Assembly: GCA_900472575.1 (NCBI GenBank)
Contig: UCIV01000011.1
Coordinates: 1-64,000 of the forward strand
Direction: 5' to 3'
From: Hyphomicrobiales bacterium
GTDB lineage: Bacteria; Pseudomonadota; Alphaproteobacteria; Rhizobiales; Rhizobiaceae
DNA length: 64,000 nt
A model generated the notes under the pieces. The model searched no databases. It was not told the origin of the DNA and saw only the letters and a list, made by a program, of their open reading frames with translations. Made by a program: the position numbers and the translations under genes. The first letter of the stretch is position 1; every line of letters starts with the position of its first letter. Positions 47,229 through 56,380 of this stretch are shown one piece after another.

Positions 47229-49771
47229 CGCGTCTCGAGCAGCTTGGTGACGGCGGAGATCAAGGCCTCCGCCTCATACGGCTTGCGAACGATCGGCGCG
47301 GTCAGGTTGGCCGGAATGATCGAACGATCGCTATATCCGGTGGCGAACACGAAGGGCACCCCTCGCCGCACCAGTTCCTCGGCGATCGGAAGCGATGTGC
47401 CCGATCCGAGATTGACGTCGAGGATCGCGACGTCGGGAGTAAAGCCTCTCAACCTGCGCAGCGCTTCCGATACGGACGGCGCCGTCGTCACCTTGTTGAT
47501 CCCGTGCTCGGCCAGCATGGATTCGACATCAGCCGCAATCAGCATCTGGTCCTCGACCAGCAGGAATTCCTTCTCCGCCAGATGAGGCGTCTCGAGCCTT
47601 TCCGTTTCAGCTGCCTCCACATCGCCGATGCGAACGGTCGTTACGTCATCGTCACCATGCAGATGCTTCGACGGCACAACGAAGCGTGCCTCGATGCCGG
47701 CCTCGGGATAGTTGACCTCCGCCTCGCCATCGAGTTCGTAAGGGATGCTGCGGCCGATGAGGACGCTGCCGAAGCCGCTTCGGCTTGGTGGCTTTACCGC
47801 AGGTCCGCCGCTTTCGATCCAGCTCATCTCACAAGCACCCGTTTCGAGCCTCTTCCACCGAACATCGAGCCTGCCGCCCGGCACCGAAAGCGATCCATAT
47901 TTGGCGGCATTGGTCGACATTTCATGCAGGACCAGAGCCATGACCGAAAAGGCCCGGCTGTCCAGCCAGACGCGCGGTCCCTCCAGCGCCACGGACCGGG
48001 TGCCCTCCATATAGGGGCGCAGTTCCGCCTCCAGGAGATCCAGCAACGAACCGCCGTCGCCGCCGCGCACCACCTGGTCATGCGCGAAAGCCAGCGCCTG
48101 GATGCGCCCCTTCAGCGAACCGACATAATCGGTCAAGCTGCGGCCGCTTTCCACCGGATGCCCCACCAGAGCCTTGATGATCGACAGGATGTTCTTGACC
48201 CGGTGATTGAGCTCCTCGTTGAGCATCCGCTGGCGCACATCCGCCTTGCCGCGCTCCTCGGCCAGCATTTCGTTGTGATGCAACACGATCTCGACGAGAA
48301 CCGCGCGAATAGCTTCGCCAATCTCCCGGTCGCTGTCGGTCCAGGGCTGTGCCTGCAGCCTGACGGTTTCCTTCCAGATGGCGAAGCTCTTGCGCGGTGT
48401 CAGCCGATCTCCCATCGGGCCGGTCATATAGGACTTGTCAGGATTGCCCGCCCAATCCAGCGTCTGCACCACTTCCTTGCGGAAGAAGAAGAGATAGTCC
48501 TTCGGTCGCTGCGAAAGCGGTATGGCGAGCACGCCACAGGCATCGTCCGGTGAAATGCCGGATTGTGGAATGGCTTGCGAAAGCTGAAAGGTCGACCAGA
48601 CCTTGCCGCCAGTCAGCCCGCCGATCTCGTCCGCCAATTCTCCGATCATCTCGAGTGGCGGTGTGTTCCCCTGGCTTGACCAGACGCCATCCAGCCACAG
48701 GCCGACCCCGTCGCAAGGCAGCATGGTCGAGAAAGCCTCCAGCGACCCTCGCAGCAGCAGGCTGATGTCGCGATGATGCGAAGCTTCCTGCAGGAACCGG
48801 TCCAGCGACCGACGTGCAACGCTTGCGGTCTCGTGCAGCTCCTTCTGCTTGAGCGCAGAAAGATGCAGCGAGAAGAACTCGCCGAACGTTTCCGCTGCCA
48901 CCCGCTGCGGCATCGACAGGATTTTCGGAGAATAGTGATGGCATGCAATCAGCCCCCAGAGTTCGCCATCGACGACGATCGAGATCGACATCGAAGCGCC
49001 GACGCCCATGTTGCGCAGATATTCGCAATGAATCGGCGAAACGCTGCGCAAATGCGCGAAGGACAGATCGAGCGGCTGGTTGTCCTCATCCAGCTCAGGC
49101 ACGATCGGCACACGCTGATAGTTTGCGTCACAGATCACCCTGATCGTGTTCTTGATATAGAGCGCCCGCGCCTGGACCGGGATGTCGCCGGCCGGAAAAT
49201 ACTGGCCGCGAAAACTCTCCAAATCGCGTCTCTTGTATTCGCTGATGACCTTGCCGGAGCCATCCTGCTCGAAACGGTAGACCATGACCCGATCATAACC
49301 GAGCATCGCATACATCAGCCTTGTAGCGCTCTGCACCAGCCGGTCGAGGCTGGAGACGTTGCGGATCCGGCTGATCAGCATGCGGGCAACTTCGAGTGGC
49401 TGGTCGGTATCGTTGGATGCCGGCTCGAATTCGAGGATCACTTTTTCGCCATTGCGGTGAAGCGCAATATCCATGACAAGACCCGAAGCAAGGCGCAAAG
49501 CATGCCGCAGGGCGGGCCGGGCAGGATCGTCGGATGTCGCCAGCGCGTTGCGCAGCGTATGGGCAACATCGCCCCCCAAGACCGTTTCAAGCCTTTCGCC
49601 GATCACGGAAGACGTGAGCCCCAACATCTCTGCCAGATTCGCGGAATGCTGCAGGATGACGGAACCAACGCCGTCACAGACCATCAGGCAACCATGCGGC
49701 TGAATGGAGCCGGGGATATGAATTGGTTCACGGTCGCAATTGGTGAGGTTGACCGCTTCAGTCTGACGCAT
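47225..49771 (-). CDS. Bacteriophytochrome HWE histidine kinase with fused receiver
   Basis: This 848-residue red/far-red light sensor kinase has PAS, GAF, PHY, HWE-kinase and REC domains. Cys12 (NLTNCDREPIH) is placed for covalent biliverdin. The GAF domain has PAGDIP in place of the common PASDIP, and the conserved RSVSPIHCEYLRNMGV. The PHY tongue has PRKSF. The kinase shows the phospho-acceptor His in ELNHRVKN, the N-box HEMSTNAAKYG and the W-x-E motif MSWIESGGP. The C-terminal receiver has its Asp in AILDVNLGSG and Lys in RKPYE. The layout matches Agrobacterium Agp2-type phytochromes. The ATG at 49771 follows an AAGGGA site. No heme oxygenase gene for biliverdin is adjacent. Confidence 0.93.
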   Translation of the reverse strand: MRQTEAVNLTNCDREPIHIPGSIQPHGCLMVCDGVGSVILQHSANLAEMLGLTSSVIGERLETVLGGDVAHTLRNALATSDDPARPALRHALRLASGLVMDIALHRNGEKVILEFEPASNDTDQPLEVARMLISRIRNVSSLDRLVQSATRLMYAMLGYDRVMVYRFEQDGSGKVISEYKRRDLESFRGQYFPAGDIPVQARALYIKNTIRVICDANYQRVPIVPELDEDNQPLDLSFAHLRSVSPIHCEYLRNMGVGASMSISIVVDGELWGLIACHHYSPKILSMPQRVAAETFGEFFSLHLSALKQKELHETASVARRSLDRFLQEASHHRDISLLLRGSLEAFSTMLPCDGVGLWLDGVWSSQGNTPPLEMIGELADEIGGLTGGKVWSTFQLSQAIPQSGISPDDACGVLAIPLSQRPKDYLFFFRKEVVQTLDWAGNPDKSYMTGPMGDRLTPRKSFAIWKETVRLQAQPWTDSDREIGEAIRAVLVEIVLHHNEMLAEERGKADVRQRMLNEELNHRVKNILSIIKALVGHPVESGRSLTDYVGSLKGRIQALAFAHDQVVRGGDGGSLLDLLEAELRPYMEGTRSVALEGPRVWLDSRAFSVMALVLHEMSTNAAKYGSLSVPGGRLDVRWKRLETGACEMSWIESGGPAVKPPSRSGFGSVLIGRSIPYELDGEAEVNYPEAGIEARFVVPSKHLHGDDDVTTVRIGDVEAAETERLETPHLAEKEFLLVEDQMLIAADVESMLAEHGINKVTTAPSVSEALRRLRGFTPDVAILDVNLGSGTSLPIAEELVRRGVPFVFATGYSDRSIIPANLTAPIVRKPYEAEALISAVTKLLETR

Positions 49772-50024
49772 CAATTTTCCCTTGAAGCTCCCGTCCTGCC
49801 AATGGCACACATGGCTCCTGTTTTCCGGCGCGCCTATCAAAGACCCGCAAGCTGTTTAAAACATACCCGTGTTAAATGGAGCGGTATCGCCAATTGGCAA
49901 TTTCATATTTCTATCGCATCTAAGCGTTACCGCAAGTAAGGAAGTAGCGTTTTAATGAATCGGTGCGAAGCTTGTTTTCACGACCTTCTCTGGCCATATA
50001 GGAGCCAGATTTAGACAGGAATTG

Positions 50025-51236
50025 ATGGTGAACCGCAGCAGCAATCGAAAAGGCAGCGCCGAGCCGCGTTGGCTTGGCCCCGTTAGCCCCAACAGGGTTG
50101 CCCTGATCTCACCGATTTCGGCTGCGCGCTGGCTGTTGATCATTGTAGCTGCCGCCGCCATTTATTTCTTTCACGGCTTCATGGTTCCAGTACTTGCTGC
50201 CTTGGTGATCGGCTTTGCCAGCTGGCCACTCTACCGGCGCCTGCTGACCCATGTCGGTGGCAACACCACAATCGGCGCAACGCTGGCGATTATCTTCATC
50301 GTTCTCTTCATCGTCATCCCGATCAGCATCGGCGCATCCTATGCCGCCGGGGAAATCGCTGATTGGTTCCGCTGGGCCGTCGAGGTCAACCGCAACGGCG
50401 CGCCTCCACCAGCCTGGATTATCGGTCTGCCTTTTGCCGGAGAATGGCTCGGCACTCAGTGGACCCGCCATATCGGCGCGCCTGGTGCTGTAGGGGAACT
50501 TGCGCAGCTAATCAGCGGCGCCAATATCGGCGCAATCTATCATGGCGTGCTTGTGGCCGGAAACAGTGCCTTCCACATCATGCTGACATTGCTGTTCATG
50601 CTGATCGCGCTGTTTTTCGTTTATCGCGACGGCGCTTCGTTCAGTGGCCAGATCGACCTTCTGGGCGAGCGGATTTTTCCGACACGCTGGGAACGGATCT
50701 CTCGCGTCGTACCTGCCACGATAAGCTCCACCGTCACCGGCATGACGCTGATCGCCATCGGTGAAGGCATCGTGCTCGGCATCGCCTACTGGATCGCCGG
50801 CGTTCCCTCACCCGTCACATTCGGCGTGCTGACCGGCATCATGGCTCTCATTCCGGGTGGCGCGCCGCTCTCCTTCACGCTGGTATCGGCTTATCTCGTC
50901 GCCAATGGCTCCTATGTTGCAGGCGCCGGCCTGTTCATATGGGGTAGTGTCGAACTTTTCATCGTCGACAAGACATTGCGCCCCCGCCTTGTCGGAGGCC
51001 CGATCAAACTGCCCTTCCTGCCGACATTTTTCGGCCTTGTCGGCGGCGTCAAGACGATGGGTTTTCTCGGCCTGTTCATCGGACCGGTTCTCATGGCCCT
51101 CGTCGTATCGATCTGGCGGGAGTGGATTCGCGAGGTCAAGATCGCCGATGTAATAGAGGCGGAACAGCCCTCTGATCCCGAGGTCGTGCTTTCAGAGGAA
51201 GACTTGCCGCCGGTACGCAAGGTTTCCGGCCCTTAA
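50025..51236 (+). CDS. AI-2E family transporter
   Basis: This 403-residue inner-membrane protein of the AI-2E/PerM family has about eight hydrophobic segments and the family signature GVLTGIMALIPGGAPLSF plus PRLVGGPIKLPFLPTFFGLVGG. Members have been linked to autoinducer-2 export or Na+/H+ antiport, and the role here is open. The first 30 residues are basic and cytoplasmic. Three start codons overlap at 50022-50030 (TTG, ATG, GTG); the ATG at 50025 sits best behind the ACAGGA site. It is divergent from the bacteriophytochrome gene across 253 bases that contain no evident gene. Confidence 0.88.
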   Translation: MVNRSSNRKGSAEPRWLGPVSPNRVALISPISAARWLLIIVAAAAIYFFHGFMVPVLAALVIGFASWPLYRRLLTHVGGNTTIGATLAIIFIVLFIVIPISIGASYAAGEIADWFRWAVEVNRNGAPPPAWIIGLPFAGEWLGTQWTRHIGAPGAVGELAQLISGANIGAIYHGVLVAGNSAFHIMLTLLFMLIALFFVYRDGASFSGQIDLLGERIFPTRWERISRVVPATISSTVTGMTLIAIGEGIVLGIAYWIAGVPSPVTFGVLTGIMALIPGGAPLSFTLVSAYLVANGSYVAGAGLFIWGSVELFIVDKTLRPRLVGGPIKLPFLPTFFGLVGGVKTMGFLGLFIGPVLMALVVSIWREWIREVKIADVIEAEQPSDPEVVLSEEDLPPVRKVSGP

Positions 51237-51313
51237 GCCAATATCGGACAGCCCAGCCTTCATCGGGCCATGATCTTCATCATAAAGCTCGGTTGAACGT
51301 GTTGGAGATATGA

Positions 51314-51790
51314 ATGAACGCTGCCCTTGTTGTCATGACCATTCTCGGCTGTAACGACAGCGGGACAGACTGCAAGTACATAGCGACAGCCCAGGAACGC
51401 TGGCCGTCTGTGGCGATGTGCGATTCCGTCTCGGAAGATCACCTTCCGACCTATGCGAACCAGCCCTATCCGGTCCTGATCGCCGTTTGCCAGGACCCGG
51501 AAATCGCCGGCATACCAAATGTCGGGCCTATCCCGGTAACGCGCCCTTCTGCCTCACAGGAAACACAACCGGCCGAGACGAACACGTCTGACACGTCGGT
51601 GGACACAAATGCGCAGAAGGTCGAAGTCGCCGAAGTAACGCCGGAAGAAGCGGAAACACTGGCCGGACGGGCCATACAGCGTGTGAAGACCGTACTACCG
51701 ACAACAGAAGGCGTCAAAACGCTGATGACGAAGCCGGTGCGTCTTGTGGAAGGCGGCTATTCCTGGGTCGCACGCAAGTTCGATCACTGA
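51314..51790 (+). CDS. Conserved-looking hypothetical protein
   Basis: This 158-residue protein has four Cys in the first 60 residues (LGCNDSGTDCKY, AMCDS, AVCQD) and a Thr/Ser/Gln/Glu-rich linker (about 75-105). Its C-terminal segment contains TLAGRAIQRVKTVLP. The short hydrophobic start (MNAALVVMTILG) is too weak for a sure signal peptide. Codon use is like that of its neighbours. I recall similar Cys-rich short proteins in rhizobia but cannot name the family. It lies 77 bases after the AI-2E gene on the same strand. Confidence 0.65.
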   Translation: MNAALVVMTILGCNDSGTDCKYIATAQERWPSVAMCDSVSEDHLPTYANQPYPVLIAVCQDPEIAGIPNVGPIPVTRPSASQETQPAETNTSDTSVDTNAQKVEVAEVTPEEAETLAGRAIQRVKTVLPTTEGVKTLMTKPVRLVEGGYSWVARKFDH

Positions 51791-51817
51791 CGCCACAATC
51801 TGCGACCTTACAGTCGA

Positions 51818-52945
51818 TCACGCGACGAGTGAAACATCTGCAGCGTAAGAGCGTGCGCTGCGACGCAGCTCGCCGCGTTGGAGCAGGTCTACCATATCCA
51901 GCAATTGTCCGACCGCACCACCATCTCCACGTAAGCCCTCGAACCGCTCGAGCAGCGCGAGATAACAGGTATCAATACCTCCGCCAGCGGCTGCGCGACG
52001 CCACAAGAATACCGCCTCGACAAAGACGGTGACGATATCACGCCCTATCCCAGCCGCTTCGAACAAGGCTCGCACCGCATGAACCCTGCCGGTCGCGAGG
52101 ATCGCACGGACGCGGCGCTCTTCCAGATGAACGAGCGAGACGATGGCCGATGCAAAGAAATCCACCTTGCCGCTGCAAAGTGCGTGAATGAGAAGTGCCG
52201 GGGTGAGCCGCCCGCTCGTCTTCAGATGCTCGACCAGCAACGGGATTTCATCCTGAAAGATCGATCCGGCAATCGCAACGATCGCCTCGTCACCGGCTTC
52301 GCGTGTCATGACGTCGATGCGCTTGGCACCGATCGTTCTGGTGACCAGGTCGGAACCTGCAAGCGCGGCCGCCACATGGGCGACCAGCATGTGGCGCACA
52401 TCGGCAGGAAGGTTGCCGCGCTCGAGCAGCAGATGCCGCACATCGGCCAGATGACCGAAGCGCTGCGCCATGCGGCGCAGGGTAATGCGACTGACAGAGG
52501 CGGTATCGTTTTCCAAAAGGAGGACGATCTCGGCGCCGTCACCCACCTCGGCAACCGCGGCAGCAGCACTGCAGCCGAGCCCGGGCCGTGTTGCGACCAG
52601 AGACCGCGTGAACGAATCGCCACGTCCGGCCAGTTCGACGAGATCGGCGTCGCTTAGGACGGGAGAGCAGGCAATCACCGTGCAGGCAATCTCCGGCTGG
52701 TCTTCGGCAAGCGACATGATGATCGCGCGGGGTGCTGCGTCCGAAGAAGCGAGAGCCTCGGCCAGCGCCAAACGCACTTTCGGCGAAGGATCATCGAGAA
52801 GATAGGTCATTGCCATTATCGCGGCGCGATGCTCGTCCGGGCCGAGCGACGACTTGATGAACGCATCGGCAAGCGCGCTTGCAGCCCTTGCCCGATCGCC
52901 GGTCCTCGCCGTTTCAGCCCAACGTAGAAATGCCTGTACGATCAC
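51818..52945 (-). CDS. DUF2336 domain protein
   Basis: This 375-residue, wholly helical protein with HEAT-like features (LLDDPSPKVRLALAEALASS) is a DUF2336 member, a family common in Rhizobiales and of unknown function. It carries no enzyme motif or membrane segment. The start is GTG at 52945 with a GAGGCG site. A palindrome 63 bases upstream (53008-53040) is the most likely control site. It is convergent with the small hypothetical gene. Confidence 0.8.
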   Translation of the reverse strand: MIVQAFLRWAETARTGDRARAASALADAFIKSSLGPDEHRAAIMAMTYLLDDPSPKVRLALAEALASSDAAPRAIIMSLAEDQPEIACTVIACSPVLSDADLVELAGRGDSFTRSLVATRPGLGCSAAAAVAEVGDGAEIVLLLENDTASVSRITLRRMAQRFGHLADVRHLLLERGNLPADVRHMLVAHVAAALAGSDLVTRTIGAKRIDVMTREAGDEAIVAIAGSIFQDEIPLLVEHLKTSGRLTPALLIHALCSGKVDFFASAIVSLVHLEERRVRAILATGRVHAVRALFEAAGIGRDIVTVFVEAVFLWRRAAAGGGIDTCYLALLERFEGLRGDGGAVGQLLDMVDLLQRGELRRSARSYAADVSLVA

Positions 52946-53007
52946 AATGCGCCTCGGAAATCTGGCCGCGGCTTCAACGGCCCGACTTGCCGAACGCTAG
53001 TTTGAAA

Positions 53008-53040
53008 AGGTTAATATTGGTTCACCACGTTTATTAACCT
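53008..53040. promoter_or_regulatory. Palindrome upstream of the DUF2336 gene
   Basis: Perfect 9-base arms, aggttaata (53008-53016) and tattaacct (53032-53040), are separated by 15 bases. The TTAA cores recall CtrA half-sites, but the spacing does not match TTAA-N7-TTAA. It could be an operator, or a hairpin beyond the flavin reductase stop at 53069. Confidence 0.4.
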
Positions 53041-53068
53041 CGACATCCAGGCGGGCCTTATCAGGCAT

Positions 53069-53674
53069 TTATCGGGTCGGTCGGGCGATCTGGAACACAT
53101 CCGTACCGCCATCCGCATAATCCATATATCCCATGCGCGCGATCGGCCGGGCGAGATCCATGGCGATTCGCCCGTCACGAATGATTTCCTCGCTGATATG
53201 GATGCCGACGACCTGACCGAAGACCATGAAGGATTGCGAAGTCTCGCCGTTGAGCCCCTTCGGCTGGATGATCTCGGTCAGCCGGCATTCCAGCGCCGTA
53301 TAGGCCTCGGCTACATAAGGCGCATCGACAACTTGCCCCATCGCCGCAGTAAGCCCCGCCAGCTCGAACTCGTCGACACCGTAATCGACGGGTGCCGAGG
53401 ATGCGTTGACGTGATCCGCAAGATGCCGGCTCGCCAGGCTCGCGGTAAACACGCCGGTCTCCTCCGCATTCTTGAGGCTGTGCTTGCGCCCCGATGACGA
53501 GAACATCACCAGTTTCGGTGTATCGGAGACGATGTTGAAGAAGGAGTAGGGCGAGAGGTTGAACGACCCGTCCCTGCCCTTGGTGCCGATCCAGCCGATC
53601 GGTCGCGGCGCCACGATCGCCTTGAAGGGATCGTGCGCCATGCCGTGATCATTCGTGTCCGTACGGTAGAACAT
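53069..53674 (-). CDS. Flavin reductase family (FMN-binding split barrel) protein
   Basis: This 201-residue flavin-reductase-like split-barrel protein probably binds FMN. Family landmarks are APRPIGWIGTKGRDGSFNLSPYSFFN, the KHSLKNAEETG phosphate loop, and the final VFGQVVGIHI segment. Relatives supply reduced flavin to a partner monooxygenase or act as oxidoreductases. It begins 12 bases after the nitroreductase stop, so both flavoproteins should come from one transcript. Which partner it serves is unknown. Confidence 0.87.
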   Translation of the reverse strand: MFYRTDTNDHGMAHDPFKAIVAPRPIGWIGTKGRDGSFNLSPYSFFNIVSDTPKLVMFSSSGRKHSLKNAEETGVFTASLASRHLADHVNASSAPVDYGVDEFELAGLTAAMGQVVDAPYVAEAYTALECRLTEIIQPKGLNGETSQSFMVFGQVVGIHISEEIIRDGRIAMDLARPIARMGYMDYADGGTDVFQIARPTR

Positions 53675-53686
53675 GTTGGTCTCGCC

Positions 53687-54259
53687 TCAGGCGTAGGTGA
53701 CGACATCTGCAAGCTGCGGCCGCGGACGATCCGGCATCGGGAAATCGCTGGAACCGATATGGATGAAACCGGCAACCTTTTCGTCTTCCTTCACGCCAAG
53801 CGCGGTCAGGGCTTTTGCATCATAAGCAACCCATTCGGTGCGCCAGTTGGCGACATAACCGCGTGCCTCGCAGGCCATCAACATGTTGAGGCAGACAGCG
53901 CCGGCAGACAGGACCTGCTCCCATTCGGGGATCTTCGCATGCGGCGCCGCCGTGCTGATCACGCCGACGACCAGCGGCGCGCGGGTGAAGCGCACCCGCT
54001 CGGCTTCCTTCGCCGCATCGGTCATCTCGCCGTTCTGCGCGCAAGCGATTTCAAGGAAAGTTTCGCCGAGCGAGACGCAGACATCGCCGCGATAGACGAC
54101 AATCCGCCAAGGGGCGATCTTTCCATGGTCAGGCACGCGCACGGCTGACGTGAGAATCTCATCGAGTTCCGCCGCATCCGGAGCCGGCCCCTTGATCTGC
54201 GCAACCGGTGTCGAGTGGCGTTCACGCAGATAGTCGATCAGCTTTACGTCATTGGTCAT
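53687..54259 (-). CDS. Nitroreductase family protein
   Basis: This 190-residue FMN-dependent nitroreductase-fold protein, close to the YdjA-type short members, starts [13 protein letters not shown]. It contains [16 protein letters not shown] (FMN contact), the [16 protein letters not shown] dimer helix and the C-terminal GFIHIGSSD. Substrates may be quinones, nitro compounds or enones. The ATG at 54259 is chosen, with a GGAAG site; the frame continues upstream through two direct repeats that look regulatory instead. It is followed by the flavin reductase gene in the same direction. Confidence 0.87.
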   Translation of the reverse strand: MTNDVKLIDYLRERHSTPVAQIKGPAPDAAELDEILTSAVRVPDHGKIAPWRIVVYRGDVCVSLGETFLEIACAQNGEMTDAAKEAERVRFTRAPLVVGVISTAAPHAKIPEWEQVLSAGAVCLNMLMACEARGYVANWRTEWVAYDAKALTALGVKEDEKVAGFIHIGSSDFPMPDRPRPQLADVVTYA

Positions 54260-54269
54260 GTCCGAAACT

Positions 54270-54320
54270 TCCATTTGGTGGGGTGTGCCAGAGGTGCGGT
54301 AGTCCATTTGGTGGGATGTG
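54270..54320. promoter_or_regulatory. Tandem 18-base direct repeat upstream of the nitroreductase gene
   Basis: Two copies, 54270-54287 and 54303-54320, share tccatttggtggg(g/a)tgtg with one mismatch. Their starts are 33 bases apart, about three helical turns, so a regulator could bind both on one face. They lie 11-61 bases before the nitroreductase ATG and 79-129 bases before the divergent secreted-protein gene. Confidence 0.55.
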
Positions 54321-54398
54321 GTAGAATGAGGCCTTGAATTTGCCTTTCCCATGGTCTTCAAGTGGCCAGTCAGAAAACAAGAGTCAACCGGTCATCGA

Positions 54399-55391
54399 AT
54401 GTCAGGCATCTCCATTGTTCGCCATATCTTCCTTGCAGAAGCATTGCTGCTTCTCCTCGTGACAGGCGTTCAAGCGCAGGAAGGTGACGCATTCAAGAGC
54501 TTCAAGCAGCTCGACAGCTCAGCCAAGATGCCGAAGCTGAACGCGTTTTCCCCATCATCCATCCTGCCTCAAAGCGCCGTTGCCAAGGATGTGCGCTTCA
54601 GCGCCAAACTGACCAGTAACGGCGACGTGATGAAGGATGGTCTCGCCTGGCGGGTGTTCAGCCCGATTGCCGGCGAAGACGGCAAGCTGCCGCTGGTGGC
54701 AAGCTCGAATGGCGGCTCCGCCGATTTTCAGCTGGCGCCCGGCGATTATTTCGTCAACTGCGCCTTCGGGCGCGCCGGTATCACCAAAAAGCTGACCGTT
54801 CCGGCGGAGGGCAATGTCGCCGAACAAACGCTCGTGCTGGATGCAGGTGGCTTTGTGCTGAATGCCGTTGCAGGAACCGACCAGCGCATCCCCCCAGGCC
54901 AGCTCAGCTTTTCCATCTATTCTTCCGAGGTTCGCGAAAACGGTGACCGCGCGCTGGTCATGTCTGATGTCAAACCGAATACCATCGTTCGGTTGAATGC
55001 CGGGACCTACCATGTCGTCTCCGAATATGGCGATATCAACGCGGTCGTGCGCGCCGATATCCAGGTCGAGGCAGGCAAGCTCACCCAGGCGGTGCTGCAG
55101 CACAAGGCGGCCCAGATAACCCTCAAGCTGGTTTCCCAGCCTGGTGGCGAGGCTATTGCCGATACCGCGTGGTCGGTGCTGACCGCCGCCGGTGACGTCG
55201 TCAACGAAAGCGTCAGCGCGTTTTCAACCATGGTCCTGTCGGAAGGCGATTATCTGGCCGTCGCCCGCAACAAGGACAAGACCTACCAGCGTGAGTTCAG
55301 CGTCAAGGCCGGCCGCAATACCGATGTCGAGGTCCTGATGCGCAATCCACGCAACAGTGGCGAAACGGCAGCGGTCGAGCCGCAGGACTGA
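54399..55391 (+). CDS. Secreted protein of unknown function with repeated beta domains
   Basis: This 330-residue protein has a signal peptide (about 1-26, IVRHIFLAEALLLLLVTG, cleavage at VQAQ-E). The mature part shows three similar beta-sandwich-like modules. Each has a W-x-V/V-F or F-S-I-Y segment followed by an L-x-x-G-x-Y-x-V-x turn (APGDYFVNCAFG, NAGTYHVVSEYG, SEGDYLAVARN), suggesting internal duplication. It is probably periplasmic. I recognise no named family. It is divergent from the nitroreductase pair and shares their upstream region. Confidence 0.78.
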   Translation: MSGISIVRHIFLAEALLLLLVTGVQAQEGDAFKSFKQLDSSAKMPKLNAFSPSSILPQSAVAKDVRFSAKLTSNGDVMKDGLAWRVFSPIAGEDGKLPLVASSNGGSADFQLAPGDYFVNCAFGRAGITKKLTVPAEGNVAEQTLVLDAGGFVLNAVAGTDQRIPPGQLSFSIYSSEVRENGDRALVMSDVKPNTIVRLNAGTYHVVSEYGDINAVVRADIQVEAGKLTQAVLQHKAAQITLKLVSQPGGEAIADTAWSVLTAAGDVVNESVSAFSTMVLSEGDYLAVARNKDKTYQREFSVKAGRNTDVEVLMRNPRNSGETAAVEPQD

Positions 55392-55488
55392 TCCATATCC
55401 ACTGGTCTGGATCACGTGCATTTGCCGCTTTCCCGCGCGCCATTCCTGTGATGAAATTTCCCCGTCGACACAGGGGGAATTCAAGATC

Positions 55489-55941
55489 GTGATCAGACTG
55501 GCAGTCGCAGCAGACGAGAATGATATCAGGACCTGCGCGGAAGGCGCCTATACCCGTTACATCACGGTGATCGGCCGACGACCGGCACCGATGGACGCCG
55601 ACTTTGCGGCACAGATTGCCGTCGGCCATGTGCATGTCTCGACCGGCCCTGCCGGAGAGCTGCAGGGTTTCATCGTCTTTTTCGTCGAGGCCGAGCACAT
55701 CATGCTGGAAAATGTCGCCGTCATGCCCGCCGCCGCCGGCAAGGGTATCGGCAAGGCCCTGATCGGCTTTTGCGAAGACGAGGCCCGCCGCCTTGGCTTC
55801 TCCGCGGTGCAGCTCTACACCAACGAGAAGATGACCGAGAACCTGTCGATCTATCCGCGCCTCGGTTATGTCGAGATCGACCGCCGTACGGAAAACGGCT
55901 TCAACCGGGTCTATTTCGAGAAAAGGCTAAGCCTCGCATAG
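55489..55941 (+). CDS. GNAT family N-acetyltransferase
   Basis: This 150-residue GNAT acyltransferase has the acetyl-CoA loop in VMPAAAGKGIGKALIGFCEDEARRLG (Q/R-x-x-G-x-G/A pattern) and a C-terminal strand YPRLGYVEIDR, typical of the family. The substrate is unknown. The start is GTG at 55489 (VIRLAVAAD) after a GGGGGA site. The open frame reaches back to 55357, but that part overlaps the previous gene and lacks similarity. It is followed by a cupin gene 50 bases on. Confidence 0.85.
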   Translation: MIRLAVAADENDIRTCAEGAYTRYITVIGRRPAPMDADFAAQIAVGHVHVSTGPAGELQGFIVFFVEAEHIMLENVAVMPAAAGKGIGKALIGFCEDEARRLGFSAVQLYTNEKMTENLSIYPRLGYVEIDRRTENGFNRVYFEKRLSLA

Positions 55942-55991
55942 AGGGCCAAGGGCCAGTTTCATCTCTGGCCGACAGACGGGAGGAGATTGGA

Positions 55992-56378
55992 ATGCGCAGA
56001 GACTTCGACCCCGACACCGTTACGCCCGATGGCAGACCACCCGCCAAAGGCATGGTTTTCGATCCGAAGACCGAGGGCGCATGGCGCGGTTCGTTATTTG
56101 GCGAGGTGCTCAACGGGCCGGTCACCGTTCTCGCCTATGGCAATGACACGCCCGGACAAGGGCCGAGGCTGCATGTCCATCCCTATGACGAGACTTTCAT
56201 CATCATCGAGGGACGCGCTCGCTTTTTCGTTGGTGATGCCGTGATCGAGGCCGAAGCCGGAGAAGCCGTGTTGGGACCAGCCGGTGTGCCCCACCGCTTC
56301 GAGAATATCGGCACCGGGAGGCTGCAGACGATCGACATCCACCACTCCACCCGTTGGATACAGACGGATCTGGATTAG
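55992..56378 (+). CDS. Cupin domain protein
   Basis: This 128-residue single-domain cupin has both motifs. Motif 1 is PRLHVHPYDETFIIIEGRARFFVG, with the metal-ligand His-x-His and Glu. Motif 2 is LGPAGVPHRFENIGTG, with the last His. It is probably a small metal-binding enzyme or sensor, such as an isomerase or dioxygenase; no substrate is suggested. A GGAGGAG site precedes the ATG at 55992. It follows the GNAT gene in the same direction and is convergent with the acyltransferase gene two bases beyond its stop. Confidence 0.85.
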   Translation: MRRDFDPDTVTPDGRPPAKGMVFDPKTEGAWRGSLFGEVLNGPVTVLAYGNDTPGQGPRLHVHPYDETFIIIEGRARFFVGDAVIEAEAGEAVLGPAGVPHRFENIGTGRLQTIDIHHSTRWIQTDLD

Positions 56379-56380
56379 GG

